A stretch of 64,000 nucleotides of DNA. Origin: an uncultured Clostridia bacterium (GTDB lineage: Bacteria; Bacillota; Clostridia; Oscillospirales; Acutalibacteraceae). Under the pieces are notes generated by a model that searched no databases, was not told the DNA's origin, and saw only the letters and a list, made by a program, of their open reading frames with translations. The translations under genes were made by a program, and so were the position numbers. Position 1 is the first letter of the stretch. The number at the start of each line of letters is the position of its first letter. Shown piece by piece: positions 51,648 to 59,955 of this stretch. The stretch is from the NCBI GenBank assembly GCA_944384815.1, contig CALWUW010000028.1, positions 1 through 64,000 on the forward strand, given 5' to 3'.

Positions 51648-52079
51648 ATGCCATACATTTGGTTGATCGTTATCATCGCTGCCGTATGCGTGGAAGCTGC
51701 AACATCTCAGCTGGTGTCCATCTGGTTTGCCTTGGGAGGAATTGCCGCGCTGATTGCTTCTCTTTTTTCCGGAGAAGTATGGCTGCAATGCGTGCTGTTT
51801 GTGGGGATTACTGCCGTAGCTTTGCTAATAACAAGGCCGCTGGCCCGAAAGAAGTTGTCCTTTCCCAAAAGCAGGACCAATGCTGACCGCTATGTGGGAG
51901 AAACAGCTGTTGTGTTGGAGACGATTGATAACGTAGCCGGCAAAGGAGAAGTGAAGGTAATGGGATCTGTTTGGACGGCACGTTCCGCCAATGGGGAGAA
52001 AATCTCTCAGGGGGCTTCCGTTCGAATTTGTTCCATTGAAGGCGTGCGGGCAATTGTGGAAGAAATTACGCAAAAATAA
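51648..52079 (+). CDS. NfeD-family membrane protein
   Basis: This 143-residue protein has three hydrophobic segments in its first 75 residues and a soluble C-terminal OB-fold (about residues 85-143, VGETAVVLETIDNVAGKGEVKV). This is the short NfeD form without the Clp-like protease domain. NfeD proteins pair with SPFH proteins in membrane microdomains, and the next gene, 21 bases downstream, is such a protein. The ATG has GGGGGAG before it. Confidence 0.88.
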   Translation: MPYIWLIVIIAAVCVEAATSQLVSIWFALGGIAALIASLFSGEVWLQCVLFVGITAVALLITRPLARKKLSFPKSRTNADRYVGETAVVLETIDNVAGKGEVKVMGSVWTARSANGEKISQGASVRICSIEGVRAIVEEITQK

Positions 52080-52100
52080 TTTTAAATGGGAGGGACTTAT

Positions 52101-53003
52101 ATGGAATGGTTATTTGTTTTGTTGGCGTTAGTGGTCGTTGTTTTGTTGGTTCTTATCGTAAATATCAAAGTGGTTCCCCAGGCGCATGCTTATGTTTTGG
52201 AGAGGCTGGGAGCGTATCATTCCACTTGGGGAACGGGTCTGCACTTTAAAATTCCTTTTGTGGATAAAATTGCAAAGAAAGTTTCCATGAAGGAGCAGGT
52301 CATTGATTTTCCGCCTCAGCCGGTTATCACGAAAGATAACGTAACCATGCAGATCGACACGGTGGTGTATTTTCAGATTACCGATCCTAAGCTGTATGCT
52401 TACGGCGTAGAGCGCCCGATTTCAGCCATTGAGAATCTTTCCGCTACCACGCTTCGTAATATTATCGGCGAGCTGGAGCTGGACAATACGCTGACTTCCC
52501 GGGATGTGATCAATACCAAGATCCGCACGATTTTAGACGAGGCTACCGATGCCTGGGGAATCAAAGTGAACCGGGTGGAGCTGAAAAACATTCTTCCGCC
52601 TCCGGCTATTCAGGATTCTATGGAAAAGCAAATGAAAGCCGAACGGGAACGGCGTGCTATTATTTTGGACGCCGAGGGGCAGAAGCGCAGCGCTATTTTG
52701 ATTGCGGAAGGTAAAAAAGAATCGGCGATCCTGGCGGCTGAAGCCGAAAAGGAAGCCCGTATCCGGAGAGCGGAAGGTGAAGCGCAGGCGATTCGTACCG
52801 TTCAGCAGGCTACGGCAGATGGTATTCGTATGCTGAACGAATCCAATCCCGGCAATCCTGTATTGACCCTGAAAAGCCTGGAAGCCTTGGCGAAAGTGGC
52901 AGACGGAAAAGCGACAAAGCTGATTATTCCTTCCAATCTGCAGTCTGTAGCCGGATTGGTTACTTCCATTCAAGAGATGGTAACGGAGCAAAAAGCAGAG
53001 TAA
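52101..53003 (+). CDS. SPFH/stomatin-family membrane protein
   Basis: This 300-residue protein has one N-terminal membrane segment, an SPFH/Band 7 domain (about residues 25-185, KVVPQAHAYVLERLGAYHSTWGTG) and a long charged helix rich in Ala, Glu and Arg that drives oligomerisation. It resembles QmcA and stomatin-like proteins, which form large ring assemblies in functional membrane microdomains. ATG 52101 has GGGAGG upstream. An in-frame ATG at 52086 overlaps that site. It forms an operon with the NfeD gene. Confidence 0.9.
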   Translation: MEWLFVLLALVVVVLLVLIVNIKVVPQAHAYVLERLGAYHSTWGTGLHFKIPFVDKIAKKVSMKEQVIDFPPQPVITKDNVTMQIDTVVYFQITDPKLYAYGVERPISAIENLSATTLRNIIGELELDNTLTSRDVINTKIRTILDEATDAWGIKVNRVELKNILPPPAIQDSMEKQMKAERERRAIILDAEGQKRSAILIAEGKKESAILAAEAEKEARIRRAEGEAQAIRTVQQATADGIRMLNESNPGNPVLTLKSLEALAKVADGKATKLIIPSNLQSVAGLVTSIQEMVTEQKAE

Positions 53004-53013
53004 GGTCTTCTAC

Positions 53014-53050
53014 AAAAAAGCGGAGAAATTTTAATTTTCTCCGCTTTTTT
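53014..53050 (+). terminator. terminator after the SPFH gene
   Basis: AAAAAAGCGGAGAAA (53014-53028) pairs with TTTCTCCGCTTTTTT (53036-53050), a 15-bp stem ending in a T-run. Confidence 0.9.
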
Positions 53051-53080
53051 CCATGAATCTGACGATTTCTTGAAAATCGC

Positions 53081-53114
53081 TTGCAATTGCTTTCGGTTTA
53101 TTCTAAAATATTAT
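53081..53114 (+). promoter_or_regulatory. promoter of the purine operon
   Basis: TTGCAA (53081-53086) with TAAAAT (53104-53109), spacer 17, or TTGCTT (53087-53092) with TATTAT (53109-53114), spacer 16. Either gives a leader of about 160 bases before purE. No purine riboswitch core or PurBox was recognised. Confidence 0.5.
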
Positions 53115-53149
53115 GTATCATATGAGGGCGAATAGGAGGACTTGTTGCA

Positions 53150-53227
53150 GTGAATTTTTTCTGTTTTAGAAAGAATCCTAATTTTCATGGTTCTGCATAT
53201 GGTCTGTATTTTCCGAAACGCCGGTAA
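53150..53227 (+). CDS. possible 25-residue leader peptide of the purine operon
   Basis: GTG 53150 is preceded ten bases earlier by a perfect AGGAGG (53134-53139) and opens a 25-codon frame ending in TAA 53225-53227. The peptide is Phe-rich (five Phe) and ends in KRR. The stop directly abuts the terminator-like hairpin before purE. The layout is that of a leader peptide with an attenuator, but peptide-controlled attenuation is not known to me for purine genes. Confidence 0.4.
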   Translation: MNFFCFRKNPNFHGSAYGLYFPKRR

Positions 53228-53262
53228 AGGCTGCGCAAATATTGCTCAGCCTCTTTTGTTTT
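53228..53262 (+). terminator. attenuator-like hairpin before purE
   Basis: AGGCTG-C-GCAA (53228-53238) pairs with TTGC-T-CAGCCT (53242-53252), 10 bp with one mismatch, followed by CTTTTGTTTTG. It lies inside the purine operon leader, after the candidate promoter and 20 bases before the purE ribosome binding site. It could end transcription prematurely. Confidence 0.65.
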
Positions 53263-53281
53263 GTAAAGGAGAGATTGTAAA

Positions 53282-53779
53282 ATGAGAAAAGTTGCAGTCA
53301 TTATGGGAAGCGATAGCGATTTCCCGGCAGTGTCCCCTGCGATTAAGCGCTTAAAAGGTTTTGGAATCCCTGTGGAAGTCCATGTAATGTCGGCTCACAG
53401 AACGCCCCAGGCTGCGGCTTCTTTTTCTGAAAAGGCGGCGGAGAACGGCTTTGGCGTCATTATTGCAGCGGCAGGAAAAGCTGCTCATTTGGCAGGTGTT
53501 TTGGCAGCACACACTACGCTGCCCGTGATCGGTATTCCCATTAAATCCTCTACATTGGATGGTTTGGATGCTTTGCTGGCTACTGTGCAGATGCCTTCCG
53601 GCATTCCCGTGGCCACTGTGGCTATTGACGGCGCGGATAATGCGGCGATTCTGGCAGCTCAGATGCTGGCGCTTTCCGATGATACCATTGCCGGTCAGCT
53701 GCAGGATATGAAGAAAAGCATGGCGGAAGGCGTCCGGCAAAAGGATGCTGCACTGCAGGAAAAAGTAAAGGAACTTTAA
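53282..53779 (+). CDS. purE: N5-carboxyaminoimidazole ribonucleotide mutase
   Basis: This 165-residue PurE catalyses the carboxyl shift that makes CAIR in purine synthesis. It has the signature [24 protein letters not shown] and [27 protein letters not shown]. The AGKAAHL stretch, where class I enzymes usually have AGGAAHL, is a small variation. No purK is present in the window, so the substrate route (class I with PurK or class II with CO2) is not settled. It is the first structural gene of the cluster. ATG 53282 follows AAAGGAG. Confidence 0.92.
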   Translation: MRKVAVIMGSDSDFPAVSPAIKRLKGFGIPVEVHVMSAHRTPQAAASFSEKAAENGFGVIIAAAGKAAHLAGVLAAHTTLPVIGIPIKSSTLDGLDALLATVQMPSGIPVATVAIDGADNAAILAAQMLALSDDTIAGQLQDMKKSMAEGVRQKDAALQEKVKEL

Positions 53780-53803
53780 AAATCGATTGGGAGGGCGACC
53801 TGA

Positions 53804-54844
53804 ATGAATAAGAACAGCTATAGCGATAGCTATAAGGCTGCCGGTGTGGACGTAACCGCCGGTTATGAAGCCGTTGAACTGATGAAAAAACATGTGGCAA
53901 GAACTAATACAGCCGGCGTGGTTTCTGGATTGGGCGGTTTCGGAGGATTGTTTCAGCCGGATCTGACCGGAATGAAAGAGCCGGTTTTGGTCAGCGGAAC
54001 AGACGGTGTAGGCACGAAGCTGAAGATTGCCTTTTTGATGGATAAGCACGACACAGTGGGAATCGACTGCGTAGCGATGTGCGTAAACGATGTAATCTGC
54101 TGCGGCGCAAAACCTTTGTTTTTCCTGGACTACGTAGCAGTCGGCAAGAATGTTCCCCAGCGAGTAGAGCAGATCGTGGCGGGCGTAGCGGAAGGCTGCG
54201 TGCAGTCCGGAAGCGCGCTGATCGGCGGGGAAACGGCGGAAATGCCCGGTTTTTATCCCGAGGATGAATATGATCTGGCCGGCTTCAGCGTGGGAATCGT
54301 AGATAAAGCTAAGATACTGGATCCCTCTTCCATGCAGCCCGGAGACGCTTTGGTAGGGCTTGCTTCTTCCGGTGTACACTCCAACGGATTTAGCCTGGTA
54401 CGGAAAATTTTTGATGTGAATAAGGAAAACATCAGCCGTCATGTGGATGAGCTTGGAGCCACCTTGGGTGAGACCCTGCTTACCCCCACCAAAATTTATG
54501 TAAAACCGGTGCTTGAAATTCTGAAACGCTATCCGGTTCGGGCCATTTCCCACATTACCGGCGGCGGCTTCTTTGAAAATATTCCCCGCATGCTGAAAGA
54601 AAACTGCACAGCTAAAATTGAGCTGAATTCCTTCCCCAAATTGCCGATTTTTGATCTTTTGCAGAAAACGGGAAATATTCCGCAAAGAGAAATGTACAAT
54701 ACTTTCAATATGGGAATCGGTATGTGTATGGCAGTTCCTAAGGAAGTTGCCAACCAGGTGGCTGAAGACTTGTGTGCCATGGGTACACCGGCTTACGTGA
54801 TCGGTGAAATCACAGAAGGAGAAGAAGGAGTCACGTTATGCTGA
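53804..54844 (+). CDS. purM: phosphoribosylformylglycinamidine cyclo-ligase
   Basis: This 346-residue AIR synthetase closes the imidazole ring using ATP. It has [21 protein letters not shown] at the N-terminus, [38 protein letters not shown] and [15 protein letters not shown], all typical. GGGAGGG precedes the ATG. It overlaps the start of purN by 7 bases, so the two are coupled. Confidence 0.95.
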   Translation: MNKNSYSDSYKAAGVDVTAGYEAVELMKKHVARTNTAGVVSGLGGFGGLFQPDLTGMKEPVLVSGTDGVGTKLKIAFLMDKHDTVGIDCVAMCVNDVICCGAKPLFFLDYVAVGKNVPQRVEQIVAGVAEGCVQSGSALIGGETAEMPGFYPEDEYDLAGFSVGIVDKAKILDPSSMQPGDALVGLASSGVHSNGFSLVRKIFDVNKENISRHVDELGATLGETLLTPTKIYVKPVLEILKRYPVRAISHITGGGFFENIPRMLKENCTAKIELNSFPKLPIFDLLQKTGNIPQREMYNTFNMGIGMCMAVPKEVANQVAEDLCAMGTPAYVIGEITEGEEGVTLC

Positions 54845-55467
54845 ACATAGCCGTTTTGGTTTCCGGCGGAGGGACAAATCTGCAGGCTTTGATCGATGCC
54901 CAGCAGCAGGAAAAAATTCCCGGAGGAAAGCTGGCTTTAGTGCTTTCCAGCAAGCCGGATGCGTACGCCTTGAAACGTGCGGAGCAGGCTGGGATCCCCA
55001 CGTTGGTGCTTTCCCGGAAAAGCTTCCATGAGCAGAAGGCCTATGATGAAGCGTTGGTAGAAGCTTTGGAGCAGGCAAAAATTGACCTGGTGGTTTTGGC
55101 AGGTTTTATGACCATTATCGGCGATTCGGTAATTGACCGGTTCCGGAATCGGATTTTAAATGTGCACCCTTCCTTGATTCCTTCTTTTTGCGGGGAGGGA
55201 TTCTACGGGCTTCGGGTGCATGAAGCGGCTTTGGCAAGAGGCGTGAAAGTAACCGGTGCTACAGTTCATTTTGTAAATGAGATTTGCGATGGCGGTCCCA
55301 TTGTTCTGCAGAAGCCTGTGGCTGTGCAGGAAGGGGACACACCGGAGATCTTGCAGCACCGGGTTATGGAGGAAGCGGAATGGGAGATTCTTCCCAAAGC
55401 GGTTGCTCTTTTTTGCCAGGGACGGTTGGAAGTAATCAATGGGATCGTGCATTGCAGGGAGGAATAA
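54838..55467 (+). CDS. purN: phosphoribosylglycinamide formyltransferase (folate-dependent)
   Basis: This 209-residue GAR transformylase carries a formyl group from 10-formyl-THF to GAR. It has [15 protein letters not shown], the catalytic-region [10 protein letters not shown] (His) and [19 protein letters not shown] (Asp). Its ATG lies inside the end of purM, with AGAAGGAG before it. The IMP cyclohydrolase gene begins 2 bases after its stop. Confidence 0.94.
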   Translation: MLNIAVLVSGGGTNLQALIDAQQQEKIPGGKLALVLSSKPDAYALKRAEQAGIPTLVLSRKSFHEQKAYDEALVEALEQAKIDLVVLAGFMTIIGDSVIDRFRNRILNVHPSLIPSFCGEGFYGLRVHEAALARGVKVTGATVHFVNEICDGGPIVLQKPVAVQEGDTPEILQHRVMEEAEWEILPKAVALFCQGRLEVINGIVHCREE

Positions 55468-55469
55468 GT

Positions 55470-56177
55470 ATGGTAAGAAAATCTTTGCAGGAAGAATTAA
55501 GCGCAACAGCATATCCGGGCCGGGGCATTCTTTTGGGCCGGAGCGCGGATGGAAAAAAAGCTGTTATCGGGTATTTTATTATGGGCCGCAGTGAAAACAG
55601 CCGGAACCGTATTTTTGAAGCAGACGGAAAGGGTCTGAAGACCAAAGCTTTTGATGAGAGCAAAATGGTGGATCCTTCGTTGATTATTTACAATCCGGTG
55701 CTGGTTTTGGGAGATACGCAGATCGTAACCAATGGCGACCAGACAGATACCATTTATACCTTTATGCAGCAGGGAAAAACCTTTGAGGACGCCTTGCGTA
55801 CCAGAACCTTCGAGCCGGATGCCCCCAACTTTACCCCCAGAATTTCCGGAATCCTGGATTCCAAGACCGGCGCGTATAAATTGTCGGTTTTGAAGAGTGA
55901 CGCAGGGGATGAGACCAGCGCTCAGCGGTTTTTCTATGAATATGCTCAGCCTAAAGCCGGGGAAGGACATTTCATCCATACGTATATGGGGGACGGATCT
56001 CCTCTGCCGTCTTTTGAAGGGGAACCCCAGGCGGTGTGCATTCCCGATGATATTGATGAATTTACCCGCGTTGTATGGGAAAGTCTGAATGAGGAAAATA
56101 AGGTTTCTTTGTTCACTCGCTTTATTGATCTGGAAACGGGCGAGGAAGAGAGCCGGATCTGCAATAAAAATCAGTAA
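55470..56177 (+). CDS. IMP cyclohydrolase, PurO-like
   Basis: This 235-residue protein resembles the stand-alone IMP cyclohydrolase family (archaeal PurO type), which closes FAICAR to IMP, the last step of the pathway. N-terminal YPGRGILLGRSADGKKAVIGYFIMGRSENSRNR and TNGDQTD are characteristic. In most bacteria this activity is the N-terminal domain of PurH, which is missing here. The next gene encodes only the transformylase half. ATG 55470 follows GGGAGGA. The longer upstream frame lies inside purN and is rejected. Confidence 0.85.
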   Translation: MVRKSLQEELSATAYPGRGILLGRSADGKKAVIGYFIMGRSENSRNRIFEADGKGLKTKAFDESKMVDPSLIIYNPVLVLGDTQIVTNGDQTDTIYTFMQQGKTFEDALRTRTFEPDAPNFTPRISGILDSKTGAYKLSVLKSDAGDETSAQRFFYEYAQPKAGEGHFIHTYMGDGSPLPSFEGEPQAVCIPDDIDEFTRVVWESLNEENKVSLFTRFIDLETGEEESRICNKNQ

Positions 56178-56189
56178 GGAGGATCTTTT

Positions 56190-57368
56190 ATGTCCAATGA
56201 ACTTTTGTTGAAATACGGATGTAACCCCAACCAGAAGCCTTCTAAAATTTTTATGGGAGACGGCTCTGATTTGCCCATTGAAGTTTTGAACGGCAAGCCC
56301 GGTTACATCAATTTTCTGGATGCTTTTAACAGCTGGCAGTTGGTAAAAGAACTGAAAGAGGCTACCGGCCTTCCGGCAGCTGCTTCCTTTAAGCATGTAA
56401 GCCCGGCCGGTGCGGCTGTAGCTATTCCTATGAGCGAGACCTTGAAGAAAATTTACTTTGTGGATGATTTGGAGCTGTCTCCCATTGCCACAGCTTATGC
56501 TCGTGCCCGGGGAGCGGACCGGATGTCTTCTTATGGAGACTGGGTAGCGTTGTCCGATCCTTGCGATAAGGAAACGGCTACACTGCTGGCCCGTGAAGTT
56601 TCCGACGGTATTATCGCTCCCGATTATACGCCGGAAGCCTTGGAGATCCTCAAGACAAAGCGCAAGGGAAGCTATAATGTGGTGAAGATCGACGCTTCCT
56701 ATGTTCCCGCGCCCATCGAGCATAAAGACGTGTTTGGCATTACATTTGAGCAGGGGCGTAATGAAGTAAAAATCACAGAAGAAATGCTCCAGAATGTGGT
56801 TACGGATAATAAGGTTTTCCCGGAAGACGCCAAGCGGGATCTTTTGATTTCTCTTATTACGCTGAAATATACACAGTCCAATTCCGTATGCTATGCCAAG
56901 GATGGACAGGCAATCGGTATCGGAGCGGGGCAGCAAAGCCGAATTCACTGCACGCGTTTAGCAGGAAACAAGGCAGACATTTGGTACCTCCGGCAGCATC
57001 CGAAGGTGTTGTCTTTACCCTTTAAAGAGGGAATCCGTCGGCCGGATCGTGACAATACCATCGATGTTTATATTTCGGATGAGTATATGGATGTGCTGCA
57101 GGATGGCGCATGGGAGGCTTTCTTTACTGAAAAGCCGGAACCCTTTACAGAGCAGGAAAAGAAGGAATGGCTTGCCGGATTTACAGGTGTTTCCGTGGGG
57201 TCCGACGCTTTCTTCCCCTTTGGCGATAATATCGAAAGAGCCCGGAAATCCGGAGTGCAGTACATTGCGGAACCTGGCGGCTCCATCCGCGATGACCATG
57301 TAATTTCTACTTGCAATAAGTATGGCATGGTTATGGCCTTTACAGCACAGAGATTGTTCCATCACTAA
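56190..57368 (+). CDS. AICAR transformylase (PurH C-terminal domain only)
   Basis: This 392-residue protein corresponds to the AICAR formyltransferase half of PurH and makes FAICAR from AICAR with 10-formyl-THF. Conserved blocks are LPAAASFKHVSPAGAA (catalytic Lys-His), YARARGADRMSSYGDW, KYTQSNSVCYAKDGQAIGIGAGQQSR and SDAFFPFGDNIERA. The methylglyoxal-synthase-like cyclohydrolase domain is absent. The neighbouring PurO-like gene completes the pathway. AAGGAGG precedes the ATG. Confidence 0.92.
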   Translation: MSNELLLKYGCNPNQKPSKIFMGDGSDLPIEVLNGKPGYINFLDAFNSWQLVKELKEATGLPAAASFKHVSPAGAAVAIPMSETLKKIYFVDDLELSPIATAYARARGADRMSSYGDWVALSDPCDKETATLLAREVSDGIIAPDYTPEALEILKTKRKGSYNVVKIDASYVPAPIEHKDVFGITFEQGRNEVKITEEMLQNVVTDNKVFPEDAKRDLLISLITLKYTQSNSVCYAKDGQAIGIGAGQQSRIHCTRLAGNKADIWYLRQHPKVLSLPFKEGIRRPDRDNTIDVYISDEYMDVLQDGAWEAFFTEKPEPFTEQEKKEWLAGFTGVSVGSDAFFPFGDNIERARKSGVQYIAEPGGSIRDDHVISTCNKYGMVMAFTAQRLFHH

Positions 57369-57395
57369 AGGTTTCCGATACGGAGGGAATGAAGA

Positions 57396-58655
57396 ATGGA
57401 TATTTTGGTGGTTGGCAGCGGTGGACGGGAGCATGCCATCGTTCGTAAACTGAAAGAAAGCCCCAAAGTGGGGAAAATTTATTGCGCGCCGGGAAACGGA
57501 GGCATTTCCAGGGACGCAGAGTGTATACCTGTGGCGGCAATGGATGTCCCCGGTATGGTCGCTCTGGCCAAGGAGAAAAAGGTTGGTTTGGTGTTTGTGG
57601 CTCCGGATGATCCTCTAGCTGCCGGTATGGTAGATGCCTTGGAGCAGGAAGGGATCCCTGCATTTGGACCCCGGGCCAATGCTGCCGTCATTGAAGCCAG
57701 CAAAGTTTTCTCCAAGAACCTGATGAAGAAATACGGAATTCCCACGGCGGGATACGAAGTGTTTGAAAACCCCCAGGAAGCTGCGGACTATATCGAAAAG
57801 AACGACACGTATCCTGTTGTCATTAAAGCAGATGGCTTGGCATTGGGAAAAGGCGTTCTGATTTGCGGCGATCTTCAGGAAGCGAAAGACGCCTTGAAAG
57901 AGATCATGGAAGATAAGGTTTTTGGCGCCTCCGGCAACCGTGTGGTTGTGGAAGAGTTTCTGACCGGGCCGGAAGTTTCCGTTTTGGCCTTCACAGACGG
58001 AAAATGCGTGAAGCCCATGGTTTCCAGTAAGGATCACAAAAGAGCTCTGGATGGGGATCAGGGCCTGAATACAGGCGGCATGGGAACCATCAGCCCCAAT
58101 CCTTATTACACAAAGGAAATGGCCGATTTGTGCATGGAAACCATTTTCCTTCCTACGATTCAGGCGATGCAGCAGGAGGGGAGACCCTTCAAAGGATGTT
58201 TGTATTTCGGCTTGATGCTCACTCCCAACGGGCCGAAAGTCATTGAGTATAATTCCCGTTTTGGAGATCCGGAAACACAGGTGGTTTTACCCAGGCTGAA
58301 AACCGATTTTGTGGATGTCCTGATGGCTGTGGTGGAGGAACGCTTGGAAGAGCAGCCGGTGGAATGGTCGGACGAAGCCTGCGCCTGCGTAGTGATGGCC
58401 TCCGGCGGCTATCCCGGAAAATATGAAAAGCATATTCCCATAGAAGGCCTGGATGAAAACGGACAAGTTCCGGGTGCCACGGTTTATCATGCGGGAACGG
58501 TTTTGGAAAACGGAACGTTTTTCACAAATGGCGGGCGCGTATTGGGCGTTACGGCTCTTGGGGAAAGCGTTTCTCGAGCGCTGGAAGCTGCTTATTGCGC
58601 GGTGAACAAAATTCATTGGAAGGATGTCCATTATCGCAAAGATATTGGCCGCTGA
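57396..58655 (+). CDS. purD: phosphoribosylamine-glycine ligase
   Basis: This 419-residue GAR synthetase is an ATP-grasp enzyme joining phosphoribosylamine and glycine. It has ILVVGSGGREHAI at the N-terminus, YPVVIKADGLALGKGVLIC, the ATP-grasp core GFGDPE-like SRFGDPETQ, and the C-terminal ASGGYPGKYEKH. It is the last gene of the purine cluster and is followed by a weak hairpin and an IS relic. purF, purL, purC and purB are not in the window. Confidence 0.95.
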   Translation: MDILVVGSGGREHAIVRKLKESPKVGKIYCAPGNGGISRDAECIPVAAMDVPGMVALAKEKKVGLVFVAPDDPLAAGMVDALEQEGIPAFGPRANAAVIEASKVFSKNLMKKYGIPTAGYEVFENPQEAADYIEKNDTYPVVIKADGLALGKGVLICGDLQEAKDALKEIMEDKVFGASGNRVVVEEFLTGPEVSVLAFTDGKCVKPMVSSKDHKRALDGDQGLNTGGMGTISPNPYYTKEMADLCMETIFLPTIQAMQQEGRPFKGCLYFGLMLTPNGPKVIEYNSRFGDPETQVVLPRLKTDFVDVLMAVVEERLEEQPVEWSDEACACVVMASGGYPGKYEKHIPIEGLDENGQVPGATVYHAGTVLENGTFFTNGGRVLGVTALGESVSRALEAAYCAVNKIHWKDVHYRKDIGR

Positions 58656-59170
58656 ATAACTTTAGCAAAACAGGAGGCTTATTGCTTGCTTGAGCAATAG
58701 GTCTCTTGTCTTTTTGTGTATGGCAAAATGTGAAAATAGGACGAAGGCTCCGGAATTCCGTTCCAACGGGCTTTCCGAAAGCAGATATAGGACCGGTTTT
58801 TGCTGTACTTCCGGGCGGCACGGCTGACGTCTTTTTTTCTGCATATCTCATCAAGGATTGCCTGTATGGCCTGTATACCATGTCTTATGCCATGCTCTTT
58901 TGCTGGTGAGGGATATGGTTCTTTTCTCGGTAAGGTTAGTGTCACAATTTAACTATATCCGATGTAGCCTTATCTTTCATTTTTTATTCAACTGTCCAAG
59001 ATGTATTGTACTCCTACACACAACCGTTCTGCTCCTATTTCCACGGCACTTGCCATTTTTTTTGATTTGTGATAAGATAAAGAACAATGTGTATGGTCTT
59101 ATTTAAGAAACGTGCGGTGTCGTGAAATGGCGATGTGCAGGTTTAATCTATTTATCCAGGAGGATTTTAT
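58656..59170. other. 515-base gap: weak terminator, IS relic and yebC upstream region
   Basis: The left part has a hairpin, TATTGCT/AGCAATA (58680-58699), with a T-rich tail that may end the purine operon. The middle carries a transposase fragment on the minus strand. The right 200 bases are AT-rich and should hold the yebC promoter, which I could not place with confidence. No RNA gene was recognised. Confidence 0.5.
58679..58945 (-). pseudogene. relic of an IS transposase N-terminus
   Basis: The minus-strand frame contains DEICRKKDVSRAARKYSKNR followed by SYICFRKARWNG. This is the helix-turn-helix of integrase-type DDE transposases, where the usual continuation is a Trp-rich loop and a DDE core. 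Here the sequence degenerates after NGIPE, and the rest of the element is missing. No inverted repeats or target duplication could be paired. It is an old insertion remnant between purD and yebC. Confidence 0.6.
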
Positions 59171-59920
59171 ATGTCCGGACATTCGAAATGGAACAACATT
59201 AAAAGAAAAAAGGAAAAAACAGATGGTGCGAAGGCCAAGATTTTTACCAAAATCGGTCGCGAATTGGCAGTAGCGGTAAAGGAAGGCGGCGGGCCGGATC
59301 CTGCTTCCAACTCGAAACTGAAGGACTGCATCGCCAAGGCGAAGGCTGCTAATGTACCGAACGATAATATTGAAAGAATTATCCGTAAGGCGGCCGGAGA
59401 TAACGATGGTGCGAAATATGAGAATATTACCTACGAGGGATATGGTCCCAGCGGTGTGGCCGTTATCGTGGAGACATTGACGGATAACCGAAATCGTACG
59501 GCGGCGGATGTGCGTCACTATTTTGATAAATTCGGCGGCAATTTGGGAACGACGGGATGTGTTTCCTTCCTTTTTGAAGAAAAAGGCGTCATTGTTATTG
59601 AAAAAGAAGGCTTGGATGAGGATAAGGTAATGGAGGATGCGCTGGAAGCAGGAGCCTCCGATTTCCAGGCGGATGAAGACGTATTTGAAATCTCAACTTT
59701 GGCGGATGATTTCAGTGGTGTTCGGGAAGACTTGGAAGCAAAAGGATATACCTTCGTTTCCGCAGAAGTAGAGATGGTTCCTACCACATATACGGCGCTG
59801 GCAGATGAAGAAACACAGACAAAGATGCAGAAACTTCTGGACGCTTTGGAAGATAACGACGACGTTCAGAATGTCTGGCACAACTGGGATGCGCCGGAAA
59901 GCGATGATGAAGAAGACTGA
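59171..59920 (+). CDS. yebC: YebC/PmpR-family regulator
   Basis: This 249-residue protein of the YebC/TACO1 family starts [19 protein letters not shown] and has [20 protein letters not shown] and [14 protein letters not shown]. Family members were described as transcriptional regulators. More recent work links them to translation of polyproline stretches on the ribosome. The length and all three domains are normal. AGGAGG precedes ATG 59171. The PASTA pseudokinase gene follows after 35 bases and may be cotranscribed. Confidence 0.9.
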   Translation: MSGHSKWNNIKRKKEKTDGAKAKIFTKIGRELAVAVKEGGGPDPASNSKLKDCIAKAKAANVPNDNIERIIRKAAGDNDGAKYENITYEGYGPSGVAVIVETLTDNRNRTAADVRHYFDKFGGNLGTTGCVSFLFEEKGVIVIEKEGLDEDKVMEDALEAGASDFQADEDVFEISTLADDFSGVREDLEAKGYTFVSAEVEMVPTTYTALADEETQTKMQKLLDALEDNDDVQNVWHNWDAPESDDEED

Positions 59921-59955
59921 ATCCTGCTGCTTTGCAGCAATCGGGAGGGAAAACC

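Noticed and set aside
53100-53280. Purine riboswitch before purE
   Set aside because: The conserved loops and P1 core of the guanine/adenine riboswitch are not present.
55284-55469. Longer N-terminus for the IMP cyclohydrolase
   Set aside because: It lies inside purN in another frame, while ATG 55470 has a good ribosome binding site and matches the family start.
53351-56948. Two long antisense frames (444 and 483 codons) over the purine genes
   Set aside because: They run opposite to well-supported pur genes, have no initiation signals and have the composition of reverse-strand shadows.
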